A program made the translations under genes and the position numbers. From Echiichthys vipera (Eukaryota; Chordata; Actinopteri; Perciformes; Trachinidae): a DNA stretch of 64,000 nucleotides. The stretch is from contig OY829652.1 of NCBI GenBank assembly GCA_963691815.1, forward strand, positions 20,309,986 to 20,373,985, given 5' to 3'. Position 1 is the stretch's first letter. Each line of letters starts with the position of its first letter. Below, piece by piece: positions 39,203 through 51,822 of this stretch. The notes below the pieces were generated by a model that saw only the letters and a program-made list of their open reading frames with translations, was not told the DNA's origin and ran no database searches.

Positions 39203-39263
39203 AGAGAGCGCGCGCTCTCTCTCTCTCTCGCTCTCTCTCGCTCTCTCTCGCTCTCTCTCGCTC
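39203..39263. repeat. CT-rich minisatellite with a 10-bp unit and flanking palindrome
   Basis: Four perfect CTCTCTCTCG units occupy 39221-39260, with partial units on each side. Directly to the left, 39203-39220 is an 18-bp perfect palindrome, AGAGAGCGCGCGCTCTCT. The serine-leucine and arginine-glutamate runs in open frames over this place come from it. Confidence 0.95.
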
Positions 39264-39827
39264 GTATGTATACATCGAAGATGTTTTTATCAAAAATTAA
39301 CTCCAGTCGGGTGTTATTACACTGCATATCTACATGTACAAGTAGTCCTGAAAGCATAGGATTTGACTGTGTCATTATGATAATTGTGTTGTCACTTTAC
39401 TGGATTAATCTTAATGTGGCTGGGCTTCATGAGAAGGGGTTTAGTCTGTGTTCAGCTTTTATTACATCTCTTTAATTCTATTAGTATATACAGTATGCAT
39501 ATGTGTGTATAAAATTGAATTTCCCAAAATACGTGAGGAGAATATTAATTTCATGTTGTGCCACATATTACTGCAGTGCGTTTAACTTGAACTTTGCATT
39601 GTCCCATCATTAGTCATGCTATCTTGATTGGGTTAGTCACTCTCTGGCTATGTGAAGTGTGGAAAATTCCTAAATAACAAAACTAAGAGCCTAAAGCCAT
39701 TCGAGCTGTTTTGATTTGCGAAAGTTAGATGTTTATGGTTATACATTAAAATCAAATGATTAAGGTTAGTAAAGGTGGTCATGAAGCAAGACTTGTGCAT
39801 TTTTCGCATGTCTAGGGTTACCATCCT
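39264..39827. other. Intergenic, nothing recognised
   Basis: No gene or clear repeat was found. Confidence 0.5.
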
Positions 39828-40035
39828 GACATGACTCACAATGGTGCTTTTAGCTATATGCTAACTTCAGCACGCTAACATTTTCAAAGTTGCAAAGCTA
39901 TGCTAATGCTAAGCAGGTAAATGTTTACATGTTATTTTCTAATTAGCATGCATTAAACACAAAGTACAGCAGAGGCTGACTGCAATGTCATTACTTTTGC
40001 AGGTTTTTGGTAACGCTGGACAAATTTTCTTCCCT
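39828..40035 (+). repeat. Interspersed repeat, GCTAACATG-type, copy 2
   Basis: It has ATATGCTAACTTCAGC, CACGCTAACATTTTC, CTATGCTAATGCTAAGCAGG, TTCTAATTAGCATGCATTAAAC and ACAAAGTACAGCAGAGGCTGA, in the same order as the copy at 1490. It covers only the left part of the element. Confidence 0.6.
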
Positions 40036-41559
40036 ACATTGCTATTTATCCAGAGGACAACATGAAGGTCTGAAGCATATTTCTCTGAAAAACGCAAATG
40101 CCAAACTCAGGGTGGCGCGATAGAAAAGAGTCATCCTCTGCTCATTGGATAGCTCATCCAACTGTTACGGCAATCTATCAGTTGGGAACCATTCTACCGT
40201 TCAATATTATTAATATATTCCGTCATGAAAGGTATCACTACGCAAATAGAAATCAACTCAAATTACATTTTATTTGGATAGTTGCACAAGAGACTATAAG
40301 ATCCAATATTGGCTACGTGTTTCTTTTTATACAGTATATGCAGTGTATTAATCTACGCTATATTGAGGAATCTAACACAAGAGAAGGCTCAAAAATCCCC
40401 CTTCTTATGAACTTTGCCTTTTTGTAAAGAGCACTTTGAATTTAAAAGATGCAGCTCCTGTTACACTGGGTGGCAGATATTGCATAGAAACATAACGCCA
40501 AAGAAAGACAATTTCCTTTCCGAACATCAAAACCCTTCAGTAATATGAAGCAGTCTCATCTTAATGCTTCTTCTATCAAGTAATAACAGTGGATATTGGG
40601 TCCAGAGGGGATGACTTCACAGCATCACGCACAACCGGGTGTTGTGAGTGCCCGGCTCAGGCACTTCAGATCAAAGTGGTGATAGTTCATCTGCACATAC
40701 CATAAAATACTTGCTTGATAACTGCAGGCAGATTTGTCAGATCAGAGCATAAAACAAATTCCTTTCTCCCTGCTTGAACTCTTCTGGATGCAAGAGGTGC
40801 TGGGATTCAGGTTTTATCAAATACCACAATGTGTAAATGTGAATTTTCTGCTATAAAATTTGGGAAATCAAGCTGATGTGATTGTCTCCAGGGTTAAACA
40901 ATACATGTCATTTTAGTTTACAAACTCAACACTTTTCTGACATGTCTATTATCAAAGATATGTATGTTTGTATGTATGTTTGTATGTAATGTATTTATAC
41001 TGTATATTATAAACTTCTACATTGCTTCTAAATCAGTACTATCACTTTGGGTTTGATGTCACTTCACATCTATTTGCAATTCTTCCGATGATTTAATTTA
41101 CAGGCTTTGCTGCACATAATGATGGTGCCAATGAGAAAGGATCCTTGACTTGATTTCTCATTACCACTCTCGTTTAAGCCGTGCAACACTAATAACAACT
41201 GACAAAATTATATGCTTGCATAAACACTCAAGTGTTGAGAGGTTTAAAGGCAAATAAGGACATGAGAGGCCGGAAACATCACTTTTTGCCAGTGACAGTG
41301 AGATTCAAATGAACTCTGAAGCTCATGTATCTGCTTAGTTCATTTTCAGGAATCTCAGTTACATATTATAGCTAGACTTGTGCAGAGATAATTTTAAGTG
41401 TGTGGTGTGGTTGCATGGACTAAATTCTGGTCCAATTACTGTATTTTAAAAATTCTTTACGCCAGGGCTAAGGCCAGGTCTGTGAAACTCCTTGGAACTT
41501 TCAGAATAATACCCCTCTCAGACAACAGACTCATAATGTGAGTCTATTCAATGCATTTT
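40036..41559. other. Intergenic, nothing recognised
   Basis: A short TATG/TTTG run lies near 40958-40988. Otherwise no gene, RNA or recognised repeat was found. Confidence 0.5.
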
Positions 41560-42115
41560 CATGCAGGATCCTCAAATCCTGACAATGGCAATTCAAATAT
41601 GCTGATGTTAAGCAGTTATGATGTTTACTATGTTCACCAACTTACTGTGTTAGCATACTAACATTAGCTAACTAGCATTAACAACAAAGTACAGCTGAAG
41701 GATGCCAATTCGTTTTGCAGATATTTAATGATTAGCCAAAGTATTGGTCCAATTGAAATTTTTACCTGACAATGGTGCTAGATCACCAATGTGATTTCTG
41801 AAGGGAACATAAATATAAGAATTGCAGTCCATCCAACAGTTTTGAGATAATTCTCTCAAAACAACTCTACAAACTTTTGTGCCAATCCATCGAATAGATA
41901 TTTCACAGGCTATGTGAAGACTTAAACTTGCTGGTGGCACTGGAGGAAAAGTAAGGGAATCTCGAAAGTTATTATGATTCATCCTCTGTGGACCAGGGAT
42001 ATCTGTACAAAGTTCCATTGAAATCCCCCAATATTGATGAGATATTTTAGTTTGGACCAAGATAATGGACCAACCGACCGTACCCTCCCTAGAGCCATGC
42101 TGCTTGCATTGCTGA
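41560..42115 (+). repeat. Interspersed repeat, GCTAACATG-type, longest copy
   Basis: The left part matches the copies at 1490 and 39828 (GTTAGCATACTAACATTAGC, AACAAAGTACAGCTGAAGG). It continues through AAAGTATTGGTCCAATTG, ACAATGGTGCTAGATCACC, TTATTATGATTCATCCTCTG and ATATTTTAGTTTGGACCAAG to CCAACCGACCGTACCCTCCC and AGAGCCATGCTGC. This is the fullest copy in the window, about 555 bp. A 134-codon minus-strand frame over it has no domain. Confidence 0.65.
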
Positions 42116-42916
42116 ACATTCTTTAACAAAAACTAAAGCAGTACCCTCTGCTACTGCTGCAATGTCATATCATGTCAAAGCCAGCAGTCTATTCAACGTC
42201 ATATGGGAAGAAACCCAAATGCCTCCTAAAGTAAGAAAAGGAATCTTCGTAGCGTGACTCCACAACCCAATAAACCAGCAAGCTTCACTTTTTCATTATT
42301 TGTCAAGATAAGTGAGGCGCATCTGTGTTATGAGAAGAAGATTCAAACTGCACTAGACAGCGCAGGCAGCCACCATGAGCATTCCAGCCCAATAAGGAAA
42401 GCTGGGCACCATGGTGAGCTACCGATGATGGGAGCAGACCTTCCCTGAGACATGTGAGAAACATCACAAGGCAGACTGGGAAGGGCCATTTGCAAGTCAG
42501 CAGGGTCTGCATTGTGGGGGTGTTTCTAATCGAAACACACCAGCCATATGTAGACACTGTGCTACCCTTTCCATATGGGATTATTTACATGTCTTCTTTG
42601 TTGTTCAAAGATGAAAGCAGAGGAGATCCATTTGAGTTGATTTTATGACACATTTTAGCAAATTTCCAGGGGGGAACTTTAAATGCCCTGTAAAACCTGT
42701 TCCACAGCATGCAAGACCACCCCATTAAGCCTGCTATCCCACATGAATATAAAGGAAATCTTTGCTACAGAACTGTAGACTTTGTTACAGAGTGTGAAGC
42801 GGATGTGTGTCTTTGAATGGTGAAAATCCATTAAATTCATCTGAAATGTACCATGACCTACATCTACAACAAAAAAAGTCTGTGAAGGAACCAAAACACA
42901 AGCAGAACGCCATCAA
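42116..42916. other. Intergenic, nothing recognised
   Basis: No supported gene or repeat; open frames here are at most about 84 codons and carry no domain. Confidence 0.5.
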
Positions 42917-45084
42917 TTTATTGTGGAAAAAAAGCAACATTGGGAAGAAAAAGGTCTATTCTGGCACATTGCTCATTTTTAAATTACAAAACGGAGAAAA
43001 GGGCTACAAATCTCGATAATTTATACAAATACGACAACTTTCAAAAATAAATCTTTAATTTAGTCAACGCTCTGTGAACAAGTTTCTGCAATAACCCACC
43101 GAATGAGATCCCTGAGCAGAGACACAGAGTGAAACTTTTTTTCCTTTTTTTTGTTTTTACATTTTCACTCAAGCAATAACAATTATCAGTGTTTGTTCAT
43201 GAACACTCTATATACACAGGAAAACTTAGCGAGCTCATCGACTATAGGGTGTGTGAGGTGTAGGGCAGCAATGAATGTGAATTGTTAGTATCCTATTGAA
43301 AATATCACTAGTGGCCATCACGGTAAAAAAAAAACAGTGTTGACACCCTCATGACTGCAACAAGTGACATATTTTCCACACTTTTTTTCCTCCATAGTAA
43401 GTGTTAATAACTAGCCATTCAACTGCCAAACTGAGATTTTCCTCAGTAATGACCACAAACGTGTACATCACATCCACTAATTTCCTTCATTTTACATGTA
43501 AAAACACAGTGCCAGCTGGTTCTGTTGCTAAGGTAACACATAGCAATAACTTACAATGTATAAACTAAAATATCTGATAGTTTAGGATATCAGTGGCCAA
43601 TAACAAACTAATGATCACAAATACTGTACATAGTCTTACTTCCGGAAAGGTGCCTTTTCATTTACTGTATGCTGACCACAACAAACGAACAAATAGATGT
43701 TAATTACACAGAATATATACAAAATGAGACCTTAACACTGAGTTTTGACAATATGGGAAATACTTCATGTAATGAACCAAACTTGCTCAGCTTTCACTTT
43801 AAGTCTGGCTACTTTTTGCTGCAAGATTTTCTGTATACTATAGACAATGTAGGTATATATTAGGATTCATTTATACAAACACAATGAAATTAGTTTTATT
43901 CCAACAACAAAATAGGCATTAAAACATTTCCCTCAGACGTGCTATGTCTCTGCATTGTTCTGTGATGAAACGTTGTGCAAGCTTTTTTATTTGGTTAGAA
44001 TAAGTCTTTCGTGGGTTGCAGCTCCGAACACTTGTTTGTAAAAGCTTCAGGCGTGTGAGGAAACACGTACCCAAAATTACTGTACCTGCTTCTTTGTTAT
44101 TACCATTCAAAGCTTCTTACTGTTGTTGACAAACAAATTACCATGATGACTTGACTTCCTTGCCAGTGCAGTAGTTGTAAAAATGGCAATCTTTATGCTA
44201 CAGTACACTGCTAGAGAAGATTCACACCTTTTATCAAAAGGCATTACAATGTGAAAGGAGTCCCATTTCCTTTGCTTTTGAGTTTTCTTGCCAAAATGTA
44301 CTAGTATTTGGCAAAGCTCAGCCTATGTGGCACTTTTAGAGGCTATTGCAATGGCTACCAAATGAAATTCCCTTTTCAAGTTTTCACAATATCAAGACAT
44401 CTTCTACAAATAGTTTGCAGTGATGGTGCTAATTTTTATATCTTTATGATGACGTGTGTGTTTTCTCATGAGAGAAGTTACCCACTGCGTATGTGAATTA
44501 CATTTAATTTGATGGTTTTGTATTGTATCCAATTTTTCATATTGTTATATTGCTTTTTCCCCTGTTCATTATCAAGATGGAACATCAGATTAAACCAATA
44601 ACTCTATTAAATGTTGACGAAAAATACCCTCAGTGCATTGCTCAGGGTTTCTTTTATATCTCATCTCACACTGCTCTGGGACACATTTCACCTCTTTGAA
44701 CTACACTTACTTAAAAAACCCTAATTCATCACAAATGTTGTAGGAGGTACCTATCTCACTTCAAGTTCAAGTGCTCTTAGTTTAAAAAAAGTAAGAAAAC
44801 AAACAAACACATGTTTCTCATGAGCGCGCTAATTTTAAAGAACGTTTTACAGAGACAAAAAGTCATGTAGCGCCTGCCATACTTTGAGCAATGCTTCTGA
44901 GGAAAGCTGCTGGCCTGAGATGTATGCAGAGCTCAGGAGTTATTAGGAGGGCTGTGCTGCACAGTCATGGCCTCTCTGAGCAAACATCCTCCCTGAGTCT
45001 CTTCCATCTATCCTGAATGAGAAGAGTGAATAAGGAGCATGAAGGCCATCCTTTCCCCCAGGTCTGGTTACGGGTAGAGTGAAC
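42917..45084 (-). other. tmtc2: Probable tmtc2 3' untranslated region and candidate poly(A) signals
   Basis: Directly after the tmtc2 stop the minus strand has no further open frame that fits the gene. AATAAA hexamers on the minus strand occur at 43986-43991, 43895-43900 and 42917-42922, which would give untranslated regions of about 1.1, 1.2 and 2.2 kb. I cannot tell which, if any, is used. The stretch shows no recognised mobile element, unlike most of the DNA further left, which fits its being transcribed and selected, but that is inference only. Confidence 0.35.
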
Positions 45085-45264
45085 TCAGGGGCTCATGGTC
45101 CTCAGGCCCTTTTTCTCCATTATGTTCCACAGCTTGCGCAAGTTCGATTGTGTGATGGTGTCATCCGGTTTAAGTTGAAGTGCTCGGAGATAATTGGCTT
45201 CAGCTTCTTGTAGCTTCCCATTGAGGTGGAGGATCGCCCCCAGGTTCATCAAGGCAGCAGGATA
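45085..45264 (-). CDS. tmtc2: tmtc2 terminal coding exon with stop codon
   Basis: The coding part is 180 nt: 59 codons and TGA at 45085-45087. It follows a TTTGGTTTCAG acceptor with a long pyrimidine run. Residues 129-162 form the last TPR: YPAALMNLGAILHLNG with the classic N-L-G pattern, then AEANYLRALQLKPDD. After it comes a short basic helix, NLRKLWNIMEKKGLRTMSP, that closes the protein. The match to the vertebrate TMTC2 C-terminus, as I remember it, is close until the final few residues, which vary between species. The stop lies in the same exon as the start of the 3' untranslated region. Confidence 0.96.
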   Translation of the reverse strand, partial: YPAALMNLGAILHLNGKLQEAEANYLRALQLKPDDTITQSNLRKLWNIMEKKGLRTMSP

Positions 45265-46689
45265 CTGAAACCAAAAAAAAGAGTATTATTCATTTTAGGT
45301 TTCAGTTATCATGAGTACACCTCAGGGTAGCTTGAAGCTTTTCTGTTCAAATAACAACGCAGGACTCATACCCTGTTATTGAGTCATAGGTAGAGTTACT
45401 ATAAAAACAATGAGTCTGCTGCTAAGACATAGCAAGAGTGAGCCGACTGGGGGTCTCGGGGATTGACTCACTTTTGGAATCAGCCTCAAGTGGTCATTTA
45501 CGAAACTGCAGTTTTTGGTGCTCCGGTGTTGGCTTCATTTTTCAGCCCAATGGTTATTTACTCACCATTAATGTTATGTTTAGAGAATTCATTTCATGAA
45601 AATTCAAATTTCACAACCTCAGAGGCCATGAGTGGATAAGATGAATAATGCAAATTAAGTCTAAGTATTCACCCTTTGGTGGTATACATCATTTAACAGG
45701 GAATTGAATTTGACCAGAAATGTTTTATATCACTGAGCCACATCCAATGAACTGACGTCCGGGCACTGGATTGAACAGATGTTATTTCTGAAAGTTTGAG
45801 CTTTAAACAATCTAAACCTTATTACAAAATCAAGGAAACATGTCATAGTGGATGACAACATAAAATGATAGAATAAACTGTTATTTTGTACTTTTAAATA
45901 AAACAATCACTGTAAATAAACATTTGGTCATCCTGTGAAGCCATATAGCAGACCCTGCCACGTTATTAGTTCCTGTTTGTCAAACAGACTGCGGTGCAGT
46001 GTTTGGAGTTTGGTAACCATGCCGCTTTGCGTGTCCCTGAGTCTTGTCTGTGGCCACAGATGTCAGAGGAAGCAACCACCACTTTGAAGTGGGTCTAGAT
46101 GAATATACTGTAAATTCCTGCTGGTGCCAAGGGGCAGTGTGACGGGAGGGTGAGTCATGAGGACATAAGTACAGGAAAAGTGTCCAGGGTGCAATCACGG
46201 TAGGACAGTGAAGTATCCAGGCCAAGGGAGGGACCACATCTGATCTCAATTTTAGTTAGACATGTGGAAAAGATGTCTAATCTTGTAGCTGAGCTACTGT
46301 TTTACTGCTTGAAACTATTGTAATTTATTTAATTGCCATTTATAGGAAACACGGAATGAATAGATAAAACAGTCTTATTAAAAATGGCCAATCAAATTCT
46401 TTGTGATTTTTTCTTGTAATTATCACCCTATACATCACTGGCACATGGTTATGGCATCTTGACATTTACTGATGTGCTGTACCACAAGCCTAAACCTTAA
46501 TTTCTTTCTCATGGCCTACTGACTAATCAAGAGTCATTCCCAGAGCAATACTCTTGCATGAGAGTATAGAGTTTTTCCTAGAAATGTTATGAGTATCTGT
46601 GGAATGTTATGAGAAAAGCGTGGAAATGTGAACCATTCACAACAACAGCAGTGCTGCGGCAAAACCTCAGTATGAGCTTAATAACAAGA

Positions 46690-47175
46690 CTAGAGTCTAT
46701 AGCTGTGCTAGTGGCTCTCTCAGGTTGGACTTCGAGCAAAATGGTAACGTCACAATGACGTCAACATGCTAAACATCAACATGTTATGTTTACTATGCTA
46801 TAGCAGATGTAATGTATTAAATGAATGTTTGTACCAAATATTGTGCCGGTACTTCATTATCATTCATTCATATTCAACCGCTTGTCCCTAGCTGGGTCGC
46901 ACAGGGGGTGGCTGGAGCTGATCCCAGCTGGCATTGTGCGTGAGGCGGGCTACACCCTGGACAGGACGCCAGTAGCTACTCGTCTACTACGCCTGTAATT
47001 CATTAGATTAAGATATTTCACAGAATTTATGTCTTTTTTTTGCACTATGTTAAGCTACAGGTAAAAGTCACACGATCACCGTGGAAACCAGGAATATCTG
47101 GACAAAGATTTCATGGTAATCCATCCAATAATTATTTAAATATTTCAATATAGAGCACAGCTGCTAGCATAGAAA
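46690..47175 (+). repeat. Interspersed repeat, GCTAACATG-type, split by a SINE
   Basis: The left part has ATAGCTGTGCTAGTGGCTC and CAACATGCTAAACATCAAC. The right part has GGAATATCTGGACAAAG, TTTCATGGTAATCCATCC and AATTATTTAAATATTTC, matching the second half of the family. The SINE fragment at 46862-46973 separates them, so the SINE arrived later. Confidence 0.6.
46862..46973 (-). mobile_element. SINE, main family, 5'-truncated, inserted in an older repeat
   Basis: Read on the minus strand it gives GGCGTCCTGTCCAGGGTGTAG, then GCTGGGATCAGCTCCAGCC and a GGTTGAATATGAATGAATG tail. It is the 3' third of the SINE at 30301-30654. Confidence 0.85.
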
Positions 47176-47347
47176 AAGTACATGCAAGAAGAAAAAAAGC
47201 CTTCTTCATGTAAATGCATCAATGCAACAATATCAATGCCACAATACAATTGAAAGTATGATATACAAACTACCAACAGACTGAAAAATACAAAATGAAA
47301 ATAATGGAAGGAAATACATACAACATGAAGCTAAACGCTTCCCCTAC

Positions 47348-47545
47348 AGTACATTAGGCTTGGGCGGTATCAACGTATTGTGGTATAAATATGCGTGTCA
47401 CGTTTATGATGAGTAAAGTATACACAGGTATGGAATAATTGACTTGTTCTGTCTGTCTTTTGTTGACTTCCTTCGTTCCCATTTTCGCTTACTGAGAGTG
47501 TGGTGCTGCCACACACGCATCAAGAATCAATGCAAAAAGGGCACT
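47348..47545. repeat. Possible inverted-repeat element remnant
   Basis: The start, GGCTTGGGCGGTATCAACG, is a type of end I know from fish DNA transposon remnants with GGGCGGTAT termini. I could not find the matching right end, so the boundary is a guess. Confidence 0.3.
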
Positions 47546-50500
47546 CATTTATATTTATAAATTATTACATTTATTTATCATTCTATGGGCCATAAGTTTT
47601 TAAACCCAGCAAGACTTGCCTAAGGAGTTGAATTGCATATTAAACACACAGCTTTGTAGGCAAGACAATGTCATATATGCGACAAGTTAGCCTATGTTTT
47701 TAAAATTGACCACCTATTATACCAAGACGGAATGTCAGGAAAGTCTGAATATGTGAAAAAGGAGACACTGCCAAAGCTTACAGTACATATCATGAATTGT
47801 GTCTAAAGTTCATTCTCCATAGTTACCTCAGAGAGGTTACCAAACACAGTGTCAGATCCTCTGGCCATTTATCTTGCTTTGTCCACACTGTAGGTTGTGT
47901 TAGCTGCCCTCCTTTACTAGACTGTTCCACTCTTGTCTCACAAAACTCTCAAAACATATCTCTGTTTTTTCAGTGTCAAGCTTGGATGAGTAATGTTCCA
48001 TGCATGAGAATTTCAATGGGAACAATATGTCCAATAGCGCTGCTTTTCTCATAGGGAAAATTAAATTGATGAATAAATCAAAGATACTCTGGAATAATCC
48101 TGTTGTTCCTTAGAGAGGAGCCCCGTTCCCCCTCAACAAATAAAACATGCTACAAATGCTGTAACCAAAGTAAAGGCTGGCATGACACATCTACTGTTGC
48201 TTGCTGACCCCAAATTTGTAGCATTAAAGACCAAATGGCTACACTTGCTGCATAATGTGCAATTACATTAATCCCCTAGCAAATTATTGTTCACATGAGC
48301 AGCCAGAGTTCTTGACTTTAATGGTCGGGCTAATTCTGTGGCTGTTTGCGTAATAAATTACCCGTCATTTGAAGGTCAAACCACAAAATAACGCTGGGGA
48401 TCAATTTGCAAGTTTGGGGATGTTTTACTACTCAGAATAATGCTAGGCAAAATATATAACTGTTTATACATATGGACATAGTTGAAAGTCATAGTGAAGG
48501 GGCCACACACAAATACTGTATCAACAACATGTACAAGTAGGTGTATATTGGCGTTTATGCCATTTTGTGGACCAGTGTTAAGTGAACTGCAATTATTTAT
48601 TATAGCCTTGGGTTTGGTTTCAGAAGTGGGGGACATTATGATGAATTTATTTTATAAATTATAAGTGAATTGGTTATAACCCTCTCCATAATAATGTTAG
48701 TATACCAAAATATGTAATAAATAACATGTAAAAAAAATCCCAATAATGACCTAGAATTTTGTTGATTGAGAATTTATACTTTTATAACAAAAAACTACCC
48801 TTTCCAATGTCCACAATGGACCTTGACATTCAATAAATGATGTTTTATTTATATATTTACTATTATATTATTATTATAACTTCTAGAGTCTTTATAGGGT
48901 CATTATCTTTAAATAAAAACATATAACTTTTTTTTCAGTCTGCCGTCATCTTCACAGGCTGCATATGGCCCCAAAAATCACTACTATGAAGTTATGACAG
49001 CTTGTATGCTGCCTAAGAGGCCAAATCATGGGCAAAGAAGTCTGAAAATCACTCACTACTGCTTGTAAAGCTTAAATTCTGTGGACACATGGTAGTAACT
49101 TACTTAGACTAAGATGAGTATTTTAACATTGATCAACTCAGAGCTCCTCCAATCTAGTTTTGGTGGTTGGACAGTAAGAGGACACAGTCTGGGTTTTTTG
49201 TGAATTAATCAAACTGTAATAGTAAAAGTGAGGTAGACTAAAAAGCATTTTGAAAAGTGAGGGGTACGTGTCGACCACCATCCCATATGAAATTTACGCC
49301 TTTGGTTGGTAAAATGTCAGGCAGTTCATAAGGTAACATGACTCAGATTACATGGAGTCCTTAAATGAAAGAATGACAAAGGTCAACTAATACCAAGCTT
49401 GTTATGGGGAGAAACAATAACTGCCTATCTAATTGCATTTGTAGATTTTATTGCTAGCAAGTGTAGCTTGTCTAGCTTGTCAAATCATTTCTTTTGACAC
49501 ATGTTTTAGGAAAGTTTCGGGACCAAGCTTTTAATGAGAGCTTTGCTAAAAACAAGACAAGTCTGTCCAGAAAAGAGTAGGGTTTAGATGGATGAGACTT
49601 TGGTAAAGATGTGTAACCACAATTCTGAAATGGGTTTCCTGAATGGAAAGTCAACTGACTCCTGGTTTTCCTCTCTGTGCAGCTCAAAAGATCTTTTCTT
49701 CTCCACCCATGGACTACTTATCAATTCCTGCGTTTGGTTTCCTTCCTCCACTCACTCCTGTAGGCTTCTACCTATCCTCACCCAAGCCTTCCTCCCCCTA
49801 CTTCATATAGCTAAGACTTTTGTGATTTATAACCCAACTCTTACATTCTCCCTCACCCTTTGCAACACTCTGCAAAATGTTCCCTTGTCAAACGCTTTCA
49901 TTTTTCCTAATTTCCTGCTGCTCTGCAACCTCTCTGCCTGCCTACCCTTCCCAAAACTGGCATGTAGCAGGAGAGACCTGGCCAGATGTGGAGCATATTA
50001 GACTAGACCATAAAGCAACACATGTTGTAAAGGCTGAGAGAGTAAAACATGAGGCTAGGTTAGAGAATGACCTGACCATAATGACTTCAAACTGGCATAT
50101 GGGTTAAGATTATCGACATGGAATGGGAAAAGGACAAATGTCATTGGGTGCCGAGATTAAACAAAATCAAACCAAGCATCTGATTGAATATTGCTCATCT
50201 TGATGGAGGGGATTGTATGGCTAAAGGCCTAAATCCTTTGAATGGAGTGAACAAACACACATGCTTAATATAAAACACCAGTGCCTTTAGAGAGTGAAGA
50301 GTCAATCTGCAGTAAAGCATGAAATGACAAATGAAGATGGACAGGGACATGGCTTAAGTAAAGTCACATCGTAAAGAACAAAGGATAATGGTAAAGAAGA
50401 TGGAGATGAAATGATGATTGTGCCTCAGTTGTAAGCAATCCAAATGGCAAGTTGTCCAAGCAAAAGTGACCCAGTAGGGGCAAAAAAGTGTCTCTGTGTT

Positions 50501-51758
50501 TAGATATGGACATCAAATGCATGTTTGTACAGTGACAGATGCCAAGAAAGTGTCATGTGGAATGATAGATATATGGCTCTGAATTAGAACTGTAAGGAGC
50601 AGAAACATCCTCAGCATTTACAGAAGCAAATATCTAAAGGGGACAGCACAACAGTGGTCGATTCAATGGCCAACCCTGTCTCCTCACCATGGCCGTCTGT
50701 GTTAGCCCAGCAGTAGTGTGTGATGTAATCTTACCCTGCCTCTCACCCATTGCAGGGTAGAGTTGGATGAAATGGATGAAAAACCATCATAAAACATCCA
50801 ATATGTTTTTTTGTTGGACAAAACATATACAGTAAATCCGCCTAGAAAACAGACCCGATTAGGTTCTTTCTAAAGGTGATTTTCCAATTTTAACTCCAAC
50901 GGTTCTGTCAATGTTGATAGATAGAGAAAAGTGAGCAGTGATTAGGTGAGGAGTGTCCCCACAACATGAAGATGAGTTTGCGCTAATTATAAAAGAGAAT
51001 TTGTGGAAACTCTCCCACAATTCACTATAAACTTTATGCTTCTCTCTCCCATTACTTATGCATGCTTTGAACTGAAATTTTCAAATAATTTTTACTAATT
51101 TACATCTGGGTTTACTAGATGTTAAAAATACAAAATTCTTTGGCAAAGTTGAACTCTGCATCAACACCGAGAACAACAACGGGCAAAGCAGCTCATATTG
51201 ATGGTTTCATTTTTTTTTTCCCTTGGTTATACTCAACTTATTGTCTGTCTTTTTGTTTGTCATCGTTTGTATATATTATGTTGTGGGCTGTGTGCCTGTA
51301 GAACCAAGCCCTATTATCTGTATAACACTGTCCAGATATATTTTGATCATTAATCCTGAACTGATGTCTTCTAATCAAGTCGCAGGAACAAACAGGGTCA
51401 CCACATGGCAAACATATTTTGCTCCCTCTGTGGCCCTCACGTAAACAACTCGACCTCTCCTGCCAAAGCTCTCAAAGACTGGACTCCATTCATTTTCAAG
51501 ATGTCAAAGTCTCTTGACTGAGTGTTGTTATCATTATTCTTTTCAATCTACTTACCCTGGCCTGTCCTTTGAAGCTGGTGATGGATGCTACACAAACAAA
51601 CCTCTAAGCTTAGCAAAAAACTAGCCCTCATTTTTCTGGGACTCACTGACAATGAAGGCCACTGTGACAAGGCAGGCATGCCACCCAGACTGTGTTTGCC
51701 CAGTGTCCATCATGGTAAATAGTAATAGGGGTGATTAGCTAGTTGTGGTTGTACTTAC

Positions 51759-51822
51759 ATTGGGTCTCAGACTCGCTGCTTGTCCGTAATACTTCTCGGC
51801 TGCCTCGTTCAGGCTGGCTTGT
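51759..51822 (-). CDS. tmtc2: tmtc2 coding exon (second from the 3' end), TPR region
   Basis: This small 64-nt exon lies between a TTTGCAG acceptor and a GTAAGT donor. Its first base completes an arginine codon shared with the exon at 56829-56943. The 21 codons that follow read QASLNEAAEKYY then GQAASLRPN, residues 108-128 of the visible C-terminus. They form the second helix of a TPR, with the typical alanine, tyrosine and proline positions. It ends in phase 0 and joins the terminal exon without conflict. Its identification depends on fit with its neighbours and on memory of the family; both agree. Confidence 0.95.

Larger units (their letters stand above)
45265..51758 (-). other. tmtc2 last intron (6.5 kb)
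   Basis: The intron has GT-AG ends (GTAAGT and GGTTTCAG). It holds a GCTAACATG-type repeat at about 46690-47175, interrupted by a reverse-oriented SINE fragment at 46862-46973, and a decayed element starting near 47348. From about 47600 to 51700 I see no repeat I recognise and no supported gene; an apparent 137-codon frame at 49588-50001 is low in complexity and lacks any domain. Confidence 0.9.

Noticed and set aside
49588..50001. A 137-codon plus-strand frame
   Set aside because: It lies antisense within a tmtc2 intron, has low-complexity composition and no domain.
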